NCBI GenBank assembly: GCA_943735955.1
Contig: OX030955.1
Location: 1,619,234 to 1,683,233 of the forward strand
Length of the DNA: 64,000 nt
DNA from: Piscicola geometra
Lineage: Eukaryota; Annelida; Clitellata; Hirudinida; Piscicolidae
Direction of reading: 5' to 3'
Position 1 is the stretch's first letter; each line of letters starts with the position of its first letter. Positions 54,890 through 64,000 of the stretch are shown here, in pieces. A program made the translations under genes and the position numbers. Under the pieces are notes generated by a model. That model was not told the origin of the DNA, searched no databases, and worked only from the letters and a program-made list of their open reading frames with translations.

Positions 54890-57800
54890 TCAAGTCAGAT
54901 CGGCCTTTGGAGGCACCTTTCTGTCGCAAGGATCGTTGAAGTCGCAAGCGTTTGTCTCGGTGGCTGTGAGCAGACGGTTGTCAACCTGGCAAGGAAGTGC
55001 GAGTCTTTCAAATATGATATAATTTATGAATCATAAGATAGCTTTTGAATGGCACTCGCAACCTGAGTTAATAAAAAAACAGCAAACTGAAGAAGAAAAA
55101 TTACGTAGAACACTGAAGGACGCAGACCTTGGTGAACTTCTCGAGACGGGCTCCGGAGAGGGCCTGGTAGGACTTGAAGGTGTCCGACATGGAGCTCCTG
55201 ATGAGGCCTCCCTGCCCGAAGAGCACCTGTCGAGTGCGCTCGTCGAGCTCCTTGCTGATGCGCATGCGCCTCTTGGCCTCGTCGAAGGACTTGTTGAAGT
55301 AGTTGACGTCTTTGAGCTTCTTCAGCTTGCAGAGGTTCTTGTCGTGGATCTTGTGCGTCTTGAAGTTGTTGGTGATCTTGTTGCTGAGGGGTGCTTGTTG
55401 GTGTTGCTCGGTGAGGCTGTTCGTGTTGTTGGGTGTTTGGTTGTTGGTGATGGTGGCTTTGGTTGTATCTTGAGGTGCCTTTGCCTTTTTGACTTGAGTA
55501 TCGATGCAATTGTTATTTCTGTTGTTGAAGTAGGGCGAATTGAAATTGTTGTAGTTGTTGTGAGTACTATTGTTACCGTTATTACGATGGTTGCTGAAGA
55601 CGTTGTTGTTGAGGTTGTTGTTGTGGTTGTTGTTGTGGTTGTTGTTGTGGTTGTTGTTCATATTGTTATTGAGGTTGTTGGAGCAGTCGGAGGTGTCATC
55701 AGAACCACCTAAATCGGCATTCTCAGCCAGCCTCATCTTCGTGAAGTTGATGTACTCCTCAATGTTCTCAGCATAAAACTCCTGGCGTAGGTAGACGGTC
55801 CTGGCCGTTGGAATCCTCGAGCGACTGAGAAGACAGTTGAGCGAGTAGGAGGTGCTGTTGTTCAGTTGGCAAGATGTCTGTGTCGGTAGCAGGTGGTCGT
55901 CGTGGTGTTGTCGTTGGTGTTGGTGGTGGCTTTTGGAGAATACAGATTTCTTGAAGGTTTTTTTGAGGTTAGCACCGGTTGATTCAGCAAAACGTTTGAG
56001 TTTATCGAGCGGTTTGTGTGGCTTAGTGGTCTTGTCGTCGGTGGCGTGTAGGTCGTTGGTGATTGTGTGGTGGTTGGTGGTGGAGTGGTTGTTGGTGGCG
56101 TGGTGGCTGATGGAAGAGCCACCAATCTCTCCTTCTCCACCTGACAGAGGCAGCATCGTCACGTCGAAGTAACCTTCGAGCAGGGCGAACTGTTCCTCCA
56201 ATGACTTTCGTTCTCCAGGGAGAGTTGGAAGCTCTTCAAAGAAGTCGCCGGGGTCCCTGTGGAAGTGCACTGGCATCAGTTGCAACTTGCTGTCGACCAG
56301 GGGAACGTGCGCTGGATCGAAGAAGTTTTAGTGGCTGAAGCGGTGGTTCAAATCACTATGAGCTTTGTTTTTCATTAAAAAATAATCGACGCTGTCATCT
56401 TTTGTCAGTGCGAAAAGACTCATGTCTAATAAAAGCGGCATACTTAACCCAAAACAGACATTAGGCAGACCCAGTAAATAAAAATTCAATAACCCAAAAT
56501 ACCATAGCAGAGAGAGACTTGAGAGATGGGAAGGGTGGTCGGGAGCGAGTCGATCGGACAAACAGCCATGAAATGAGCCGCGTTGTACGCTATATGAATG
56601 GGCGTTTTGTGGCACGAGGTGGGTGGTAGTTGGAGGGGAAGGTAGATGCCGGAAAAGGGGATGGGGGCAAGCGCTTCACCCTTTGTGTTCCTGTAAAAGT
56701 CGTCTGCCACGACGATGATTGGTCTTCGCAGCAGGTGGGCAAGCACAAAGACGTGGATCTCTTCGAGACTGCTGTAGGAAATGTTCTCTTGCGAAGAAGT
56801 GGCAGTGGAGGTGTTGTCGCTCGGTCTGATGGCGAGGGGGTTGGTGATTGTGGTGGTGTCTATAGGCGGTTTAATGATGAAAGGTGGTGATTATGTCGGT
56901 TGATGATGATGATGATCGTGGATGGAGTGATAACGATGATGGATAGTGTGATTATAGTGCCGGAATGTCATATGAATGAATAAACTGATACAAAAGATCC
57001 ATCCATAGAGCAACATAGCAGCAGCATGAAAGAGATCTAACTTGTCGTTGCTGATGGGGGCAGGTGAGGCCATGGTGGTGATGGACTCCCACTCAGACAA
57101 CCACTCCTCTTCAGTGAACACCAAGCCTGTCTGAGTGTTTGTGTGTCCCTTTGTTTATGTGTTTGTGTGTCCCTTTGTTTCTGTGTTTGTGTGTCTCTTT
57201 GTTTCTGTGTTTGTATTTATTTGTCTTTTCATGTGTGAGCTTTATTTGGCATTTTAAAAATAGACCAGTTTCCGTTGTTTCATAATGGAAAGCCACTTTA
57301 AAAGTTTTAAAATGATAAAACTATTTTTGGCGCCTACTTGTATGTTGTTGATGCTCTGCTGCAGTCTCCACCTGCGGTAGAAGGCCTCCTTGTGGTCGGC
57401 AGCGGTGATGAGGCGGTGGAGTTCGGTGCGCAGACTTAAATTCTCATCGGAAACGCCGCTCATAGCTGTGGAGAAGGGTGGTGAAAGGGGAAGGATGGAT
57501 GAATGGGTAGAAGCGGAAAGATGGATGAATGAATGGATAAAAGATAGAAGGAAGACAAGAATGGTGGTGGAATGTGGGGATGTATCGAATATATGGAAAG
57601 TGGAAAGATTTTAATGAATGGTGGAAAGATGTAGAAGATTGAACTTAAAATGGATTGCTTTGTTAGTGATACCAATAGAGGCAGCATGCAGCAGGCAGTT
57701 TCCGTCGCCCATGGTGACGAGGGGGTAGAGGGGCTGCAGACCCAGGCTAGTCCACCAATTCAGTTGGCCTGGTGTAACCATTTATTTATAGATTATAATC

Positions 57801-58805
57801 TAATAATTATTAAATTATTCTTTTCATTTGGAGATTGTTGGATATTAATATAAGAAAATTCGGAATAAAAGTGGATCAAGAATTAGATTCCCAAAACGGG
57901 TACACACCACTTTTGACGAGAAGTTCCTGGGTGCTGATGTTGACAAACTCACTGATGAGGATCTGTCTGAAGGCGTCTGCCGTGCTGACGAACTTTGAGA
58001 TGTCGGGCAGCATGAAGACCGCCTCTGCAAACTCGTCCGTATGTGACTTTGCCGCTCTCGCCGCTCCACCTTCGACCTGGTTCTTACTGGCCTTGTTCTT
58101 GCCACCTATAAGGGGTCAAGTCACTTTTAATGTTAATGAGATTATTATTCATTTTACTATGATGATAGTGATAATGAGGATGGAGATGATGATGATTACT
58201 TTTGTGCTTGTCAGGACTTGGAGTGACTTTGTGGAGGCTGTCAGATTTAATTGTTTTTTTGTTTCTTTCTTGCAATACATTGACATCTTTTGAAGGAACC
58301 ATAGATGCTCCAGTTATCAAGTCATATGCATTAATAGCCTGTTCCAGATTCCAGTTGTTTTCTTGAAGTGTTTATGATATTGGATATATTTTAATACATT
58401 TCTCAATATACAGAAAATGACCTTGGTCAGATATTACTGTTATTATCAAGTTTAAATATTGCGAAAATATAATTTGGGTTACTTAATACGACTTAAATTA
58501 TTTTGAAATTGATTGCAGAAAATGTATATATTCCTATAATACATTATTGTACTATGCATAGATAAAATAAATGGTGACAAGTTGCAGTGTGATCTCTTTT
58601 GCCGCATTCGGTTTACAATCTCTTTTATCTTAAACTTATGAGATAAGTTCATAGTATAAACTTAATACCCATTACAATGTAATCTATGTAATCATTACAT
58701 ATAACCCCATATTAAGTAACCTTTCAGGAATTCATTTGTTGCCTTCTGCGACCAGCCAGTTTTGCTCTTCAAACATGAGACTTTGCGAGAGTTTGAGAGC
58801 ATCAT
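54890..58805 (-). CDS. OTUD7B: OTU-family deubiquitinase, OTUD7/Cezanne-like, without A20 zinc finger
   Basis: Cysteine protease that removes (in the characterised human proteins, Lys11-linked) ubiquitin. Minus-strand exons are 58721-58805, 58200-58361, 57908-58105, about 57668-57778, about 57343-57465, about 57030-57125, about 56510-56830, 55128-56311 and 54890-54985. The N-terminal UBA-like region has [20 protein letters not shown]. The OTU domain starts [10 protein letters not shown]...LNWWTSLGL. The catalytic Cys is in [12 protein letters not shown] and the catalytic His in [25 protein letters not shown] and [11 protein letters not shown] are Cezanne hallmarks. The post-OTU exon has long Asn runs (55600-55700). 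The last exon ends [13 protein letters not shown] and lacks the expected A20 finger. ATG 58805 gives phase-consistent splicing. Confidence 0.92.
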
Positions 58806-59427
58806 AGGCATCGCAAAAAATAAACTTAACTTAAGTTGGTTAAGTTATGTCTTTCGGTTGCATTAAAATTTAATGATTAAATTTAATGATTAAAATTATA
58901 AGTTTATTCTGTTAGTTACAAAAAAGTTCAAATGTAAATAAAATAATATTTTATTTTTTTCGATTTGGAAATGTTTTTGAAACTTGTTCAAAATTGTAAA
59001 AGTTTATAAATTACAAATTAATTTAAAGTATTAGATTCAGTATTTTTAAATTGTATTATTGATAAATTCATTATTTTAATATTTATTAAAATACATTTTA
59101 AAATGTACTATCAACAATTTTTCATTATTTTTTTTCCAAATAATATATTAGTAGTTATATCGATTAACTTTTCTATATTTAAATATCTCAAGGCTCCATT
59201 TAAATTAAGTTTAATCTAGAAAAAAAAACTCAAAAATCATGTTTAATATTATGAAGAGATATAACTCTACAAAAAACTTGGCAAATGTTTTCAAAAATGA
59301 TGCATCATTAAATGAAATCAAGGTGACAGTTCCGATAAACATCAAATATACTATATTTAATATAGATATGTAATTCTTTATAGTTTCAAAGATTAAATGA
59401 ACTTCATACACAGTTTGGGGCAAGACG
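58806..59427. other. AT-rich intergenic DNA
   Basis: Poly-A/T rich, with no gene or repeat structure until the foldback terminus. Confidence 0.5.
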
Positions 59428-59530
59428 GTAGGTACAGTGAAATTCACTGTACCTAAAATTTTACGTGATTTTAAATTAGGTACAGTGAAGGTATGGCTTT
59501 TCAATGCGCTCAGGTTCAATTCCCGGTCAT
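59428..59530 (+). repeat. Left terminal inverted repeat of the foldback locus
   Basis: GTAGGTACAGTGAAATTCAC at the end, a second AGGTACAGTGAAGGTA at about 59477, and CAGGTTCAATTCCCGGTCAT at about 59507. This copy is about 50 bp shorter than the right end, between AAGGTA and the B-box-like motif. Confidence 0.8.
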
Positions 59531-60122
59531 GATTTTTTCAATACATTTTTTTTTGTTTGTTTATTAAATTCATTTTTTTGAAAAATATTTTTTAAATATT
59601 GAAAATATTTTTTCATTTATATTTTAAGCATTGAAATATGTTATTTATTCATTTAAATAATTAAATACTTTTCATACTTTAAAAAAATATTTTAAATTTT
59701 ATCTTCAAAGCATAGAAATAAATTCTAATTATAAATAAAAATAATTTATTTAAATAATTCAAACATTAAATAATTATCACTGTACGTAAGAAAAATTGAG
59801 AAAGTTGCTTGAATGTTCACTGTACCTACCGTCTTGCCGCCTATTTCGGTATGTACAGTGAGGGGAACGGACAAAAAGCCTCTCGGAGAAAAAGCCTTCG
59901 GATAAAATACCTTCTACAAAAAGCCTCCCGGAAAAAAAACCTCTTGGAGAAAAAGCCTCTCGGAGAAAAAGCCTCCTTGTTGATATTTTAGTATAAATAA
60001 AACGGACTTTTTATATAAAAAACGATTTTTTTGTAGATTCGTTTCACAATTTTGAACAAATAAAACGGACTATATTTTTTTAAAATACATACCTAAAACG
60101 ATTTATCAAATACAATACAAAT

Positions 60123-60445
60123 TATTGGTAAACGGATAAAAAGTCTTCAGGATAAAAAGTCTTCAGGATAAAAAGTCTTCAAGATAAAAAGTCTTCAGAA
60201 TAAAAAGTTTTCAGGATAAAAAGTCTTCAGAATAAAAAGTCATCAGAATACAAAGTCTTCAGTATAAAATGTCTTCAGGATAAAGTTTTCAGGATAAAAA
60301 GTCTTTAGAAAAAAAGTTCTCAGGATAAAAAACCTTCAGGATAAAAAGTCTTCAGGATAAAAAGTCTTCAGAACAAAAAGTTTTAAGGATAAAAGGTCTT
60401 CAGGATAAAAGGTCTTCAGGATAAAACTCTTCAGAGAAAAAATCT
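60123..60445 (+). repeat. Minisatellite GGATAAAAAGTCTTCA, left array
   Basis: About 20 copies of a 16-bp unit with point variants (GAATAAAAAG, AAAGTTTTCA). Inverted with respect to 60836-61172. Confidence 0.95.
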
Positions 60446-60489
60446 TCAAAAATTTATTTTCAAGAAAAAATAATCACGATCGAGAACCA

Positions 60490-60815
60490 GCAAAAAACTT
60501 AATGATTAAATTGAGGAATCAACAACCCAGTCAAAATTATTCAAATGCTATTTCCAGAATGAAAAAAAAATTGAGCAAACATTAGATAAAAGTATAAAAT
60601 TTCAATCTTTTAGTTTTAAGGATCACGTATTCTTCCTTAAACATTATTTCCTTATGGTTAAAGTGACGAAACAACAACAGCCAAGTCAAATTTATTCAAA
60701 GGCTATTTCGAGATTGAACGAAAAATTTATAGCAAAAATTAGATAAAAGTATCACATTTTATTCTTTAAGTTTTAAGGATCACGTATTAATCACGTATTT
60801 TTCCTTAAAATTTAA
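60490..60815 (+). repeat. Direct duplication of about 165 bp at the centre of the palindrome
   Basis: Two diverged copies: 60520-60655 and 60690-60815, sharing CAAATGCTATTTC-, TTAGATAAAAGTAT and TTTTAAGGATCACGTATT. The loop of the large hairpin is thus a tandem pair. Confidence 0.75.
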
Positions 60816-60835
60816 TTTTTTGAAGATTTTTTTTC

Positions 60836-61172
60836 TGAAAACTTTTTATCCTAAAGACTTTTTATCCTGAAGACTTTTTATCCTGAAGACTTTTTATTCT
60901 GAAAACTTTTAACTCTGAAGACTTTTTATTCTGAAGACTTTTTATCCTGAAGACTTTTTATCCTGAAGACTTTTTATTGTGAAGACTTTTTATCATGAAG
61001 ACTTTTTATCCTGAAGACTTTTTATCCTGAAGACTTTTTATCCTGAAAACTTTTTATCCTGAAGACTTTTTATCCTGAAGACTTTTTATCCTGAAGACTT
61101 TTTATCCTGAAGACTTTTTATCTTGAAGACTTTTTATCCTGAAAACTTTTTATTCTGAAAACTTTTTATCCG
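60836..61172 (-). repeat. Minisatellite TGAAGACTTTTTATCC, right array
   Basis: About 21 copies of the complement of the left array. TGAAGACTTTTTATCC is nearly invariant, more uniform than the left array. Confidence 0.95.
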
Positions 61173-61564
61173 TTTACCAATAATTTTTATTGTATTTGAT
61201 AAATTAAAGTTCGTTTTAATTATGTATTTTTTTAAAATATAGTCCGTTTTATTTATTTAAAATTGTGAAACAAATCTATTTAAAAAATAAAGTCCGTTAT
61301 AGTTATAATTATAGTTCGTTTTAATTATGTAATTTAAAAAAATATAGTTTGTTTTATTTATTTAAAATTGTGATACGAATTTATAAAAAAATCAGTTTTT
61401 TTTAAAAAAAGTCCGTTTTATTTATACTAAAACATTAACAAAGAGGCTTTTTCTCCGAGAGACTTTTTCTCCAAGAGGTTTTTTTTCCGGGAGGCTTTTT
61501 GTAGAAGGTATTTTATCCGAAGGCTTTTTCTCCGAGAGGCTTTTTATCCTACATCCGTACAGTG

Positions 61565-61852
61565 AACATTCAGGTAAACGGATAAAAGGTCTTCTGGATA
61601 AAAAGTTTTTGGATAAAAAGTCTTCCGGATAAAAAGTCATCATCATCGCACACACACACAAACACACATGCACGCACGCACACAAACACACACACACACA
61701 CACATTATGATGACGATGATGATGATAACTGGTGGTGGTGGTGGTGATGATGATTGTGGTGGGGATGATGATGATGACTTTTTATCCGAAGACTTTTTAT
61801 CCGGAAGACCTTTTATCCGTTTACCTGAATGTTCACTGTACCTACCGAAATA
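61565..61852. repeat. Nested inverted repeat with CA and GATG microsatellite loop
   Basis: Left arm CATTCAGGTAAACGGATAAA at 61567 and right arm TTTATCCGTTTACCTGAATG at about 61810-61830 are exact complements. Between them are (CA)n at 61648-61703 and (GATGAT)n at 61706-61780. A 48-bp direct repeat CGGTAGGTACAGTGAACATT / CACGCAA follows at 61862-61960. Confidence 0.9.
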
Positions 61853-62486
61853 GGCGGCAAGACGGTAGGTACAGTGAACATTCACGCAATTTTAAACGAC
61901 TTTTTCGGTAGGTACAGTGAACATTCACGCAACTTTAAACGACTTTTTCGGTAGGTACAGTGAAATATAAAATATTTTTAAAAAGTATGAAGTGTTTAAT
62001 CATATAAACAAGAAATATTTTTAACAAGTATGAAAAGTGTTTAATCATATAAATAAATAAATTAAAAAACGAGTTGAATTTTTTAAAACATGAATTAAAT
62101 GGTTTAATTTGTTTAATTATATAAATAAATAAATAGTTTTAGAAACGAGTTTAATTTTTTTAAAAACATGAATTAAATCCCTTAAAAAAATATTTAAATG
62201 TTATAAATATTTTTTTTACAAAATTTTATTACCGGGAATTGAACCCAGAGCGTAGCGATCCAAGCGCGAGGCCACCGAAGCTGTTGCATGTTTGCGGTTA
62301 TAAAGATAGAAAACCCTTACCTTCACTGTACCTTATAAAAATCACGTTGAATTGTAGGTACAGTGAATTTCACTGTACCTACATTTAACGCTCTCATTGC
62401 AACAACTATGTTCTGAACCTATGGCATAGCCTAGTTCCTATGCCTTTTTAAAAAGTTGTAATAAAGTTTTCTTTAATATTATTCCA

Positions 62487-63516
62487 GAGCAACATTTCAC
62501 AAGGTAGCAAAATTTACTCCAAAAGAATTGAAAAACTAATAAACGCTTATGGCTATGATGGAATGGCCGCTGTGTTGGTTCCCTTTTGCACAGTTGATGG
62601 CCATCCTTCTGTTCTTTTCACTCTTAGAACTAAGCACCTCAGTTCTTATAGTGGTCATGTCAGGTCAGCTTACTTTTCAACAATAAAAAAACTATCTTTA
62701 TTTGAAATTAATGAAAAAAATTTAAATTATAGTTTTCCAGGAGGGAAAAAGGATGAAAGTGATGAAAGTTTGATTGAGACAGCTTTGAGGGAGTCTGAGG
62801 AGGAGGTGGGCTTACAAAGGAACAAGGTTCAAGTGCTTGGTGAACTACCACCTCTTCCAAGTCGGGTAACCATATCTTATCAAACTTTGAAGCTTTAGTT
62901 AAAATTCGCTTTCATTATTATGCGCTTAAATAATCTTGAACCTTCATATTTATAAAATGATATTAAAATATGAATATTTAATAAATTAATATTCAAAGCG
63001 TATTACATAAAACTTTTTAAACAACTTGAGGGCAGTTTTCTGGAGCACTGGTCACTCCTGTAATAGGCTACTGTGGGGATCTCATAACAAGTGAACTCAA
63101 CATAAACCATCATGAAGTTTGTTGCTTCTCTTGTAGATTAATCGTCTTGAAGCTCGTCCGGGTTTACGCCAAATTAATAATATTAGTCTTTGTATTGTAT
63201 TAATTTTTTAAGGGTTTTGCTTTTTGAATGAGTTTCATTTGTACCACTTATTCTTTGGATTTTAATGAAAATTACTTGATAGTTATTAATTTAACTTCAG
63301 GTTGTCGAGGCATTTTCTTCACCATTGAGCGAACTTCTCAAGAAAGAAAATATAAAATACGAAACTTACACTACCAACAAAGCCGATATGAAATATACAA
63401 TGCCTGAGTTTTTGAACCAGAAGCATAGAATTTGGGGTCTCACATCGTCTATCTTATATTTCAGCATCAAAATTATGTTTCCTTTACATTGTAAAAATAT
63501 TTTCAAAATAGAATGA
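62487..63516 (+). CDS. NUDT8: Nudix hydrolase, CoA-diphosphatase type (NUDT8/NUDT7-like)
   Basis: Hydrolyses CoA or its esters to phosphopantetheine and 3',5'-ADP in characterised relatives; NUDT8 is mitochondrial, NUDT7 peroxisomal. Exons are 62487-62663, 62733-62868, 63036-63116 and 63301-63516. Exon 1 has the UPF0035-type CoA motif VLFTLRTKHLSSYSGHV, joined by splicing to SFPGGKK. The Nudix box runs from GGKKDESDESLIETALRESEEEVG, with the REx2EE metal-binding core (quoted parts: GGKKDESDES, LRESEEEVGL). Then come GALVTPVIGYC and VVEAFSSPLSELL...IWGLTSSILY, matching the NUDT8 C-terminus. The 69-nt intron 62664-62732 is in frame and stop-free. The acceptor before 62487 suggests another 5' exon; an internal ATG at 62563 exists. 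Confidence 0.88.
63153..63206 (+). repeat. Dispersed 55-bp repeat, copy B, in a NUDT8-like intron
   Basis: CTCGTCCGGGTTTACGCCAA, AATAATATTAG and TTTGTATTGTATT. Partner of 35376-35430. Confidence 0.7.
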
Positions 63517-63737
63517 AAATTTCAAATAATTTTTTAAATGCTGTTAAAAATGTATTAAAAAATTATTTCGAGAAATTTGTTTCTTTAAAATTCTAAAAAT
63601 TTATTTTTTTATTTTCTATATTTTCTTACATCACTTTCGATTGAAAGTTTGTAAAACGAGAAGAATAATATCGTTTTTTACATTAATAAATATTCATTAA
63701 TATCTGAATTTAATTGTTTCTAATAATTTCTGATACA

Positions 63738-64000
63738 ATGGACGATAAAGTTATTTATTTCAAAGGAGAGTTTAATAAATATCTCTTCCTCATAAGCAAA
63801 ATGAACCAGCTCTTTTCTGTAACAATTTCTCTTCATAAAGAAAAAAATTTAAACAGATTGAAAATAGTCATTCTTAATGGTTCTTCTAAAAACATTGCCA
63901 TGGCGAAGGTAAGAAATTATACTTTGAAATGATGAAATGTAAGTAATTTGTAAAAAATATTTTCAGAATTTTTTAAAAGCCTTTTTGTGCCCACAAGATT
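63738..64000 (+). CDS. 5' exons of an unidentified gene (possible N4BP1/KHNYN-type KH-like start)
   Basis: Exon 63738-63908 opens with ATG and reads MDDKVIYFKGEFNKYLFLIS, ending NGSSKNIAMAK before GTAAGA. The next exon begins after TTTCAG at 63967 (NFLKAFLCPQD) and runs off the window; phases match. The pattern of a hydrophobic strand, an NG/SK loop and AKNFLKAFLCP resembles the KH-like start of N4BP1/KHNYN proteins, but this is a weak visual match. Confidence 0.45.

Larger units (their letters stand above)
59428..62382. mobile_element. Foldback-type locus of nested inverted repeats (about 2.95 kb), no protein-coding capacity
   Basis: Outer ends are inverted copies: 59428-59515 and 62232-62382. 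Each starts with a near-perfect palindrome GTAGGTACAGTGAA-N-TTCACTGTACCT, then ACGTGATTTT, then AGGTACAGTGAAGGTA, then a tRNA B-box-like GGTTCAATTCCCGGT. Inside are inverted AT-rich arms, an inverted CTCGGAGAAAAAGCC block (59880-59975 / 61440-61545) and inverted arrays of GGATAAAAAGTCTTCA (60123-60445 / 60836-61172). A second smaller inverted repeat is at 61565-61852. No open frame with a known domain exists. Target duplication was not identified, so the element borders are approximate. Confidence 0.75.

Noticed and set aside
60123..61172. CRISPR-like array of short repeats
   Set aside because: The repeats are head-to-tail without unique spacers and the genome is animal; this is an inverted minisatellite.

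Overview
This window is genomic DNA from an animal, most likely a marine or other invertebrate bilaterian. The evidence is split genes with GT-AG introns, a CUX-type cut homeobox gene, a neurexin with a PDZ-ligand tail, a Kalirin/Trio-type RhoGEF, CAF-1 p150, an SR splicing factor, intronic C/D snoRNAs and a split-anticodon-free metazoan-type tRNA-Val. Asn/His-rich linkers, many trinucleotide microsatellites and young DNA transposons are abundant. A lophotrochozoan is my guess for the lineage, but nothing here proves it. All family names come from protein motifs read by eye and compared with remembered families; no search was run.

Layout. 1-2.08 kb: end of a hAT (Hermes-like) transposon with an intron-containing transposase, running off the left edge. 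4.9-11.1 kb (+): the C-terminal exons of a CUX/cut gene (three CUT domains and a homeodomain). 11.7-13.2 kb (-): complete ICMT. 13.4-17.8 kb: a nested transposon island, with an outer inverted repeat, a 400-bp hairpin element with several partial relatives, and a 1,970-bp decayed hAT with an exact 8-bp target duplication. 17.9-18.6 kb (+): intronless PUDP-like phosphatase. 18.8-21.8 kb (+): SRSF4/5/6-type SR protein whose introns carry five copies of one C/D-box snoRNA. 22.2-32.2 kb (+): a neurexin-like receptor whose splice phases close into one 937-aa frame. 32.4-39.7 kb (-): CHAF1A (CAF-1 p150), with a 1.27-kb 19-bp minisatellite in one intron. 40.1-43.0 kb (+): CCDC148-like gene, followed at once by a LINE 3' end. 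43.7-50.7 kb (-): Kalirin/Trio-like DH-PH-Ig-kinase gene whose kinase lacks the catalytic Asp; a tRNA-Val(AAC) lies in one of its introns on the other strand. 52.0-54.1 kb (+): SLC25 mitochondrial carrier. 54.9-58.8 kb (-): OTUD7/Cezanne-like deubiquitinase without the usual C-terminal A20 zinc finger. 59.4-62.4 kb: a 2.95-kb foldback locus built of nested inverted repeats. 62.5-63.5 kb (+): NUDT8/NUDT7-like CoA Nudix hydrolase. 63.7 kb to the edge (+): first exon of an unidentified gene.

The genes do not form one pathway; this is ordinary animal gene order with neighbours in mixed orientation. Two short intergenic spaces look like shared (divergent) promoters: CHAF1A/CCDC148 and Kalirin-like/SLC25. 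The most unusual items are the snoRNA cluster, the foldback locus, the pseudokinase and the rearranged domain set of the neurexin and OTUD7 proteins.
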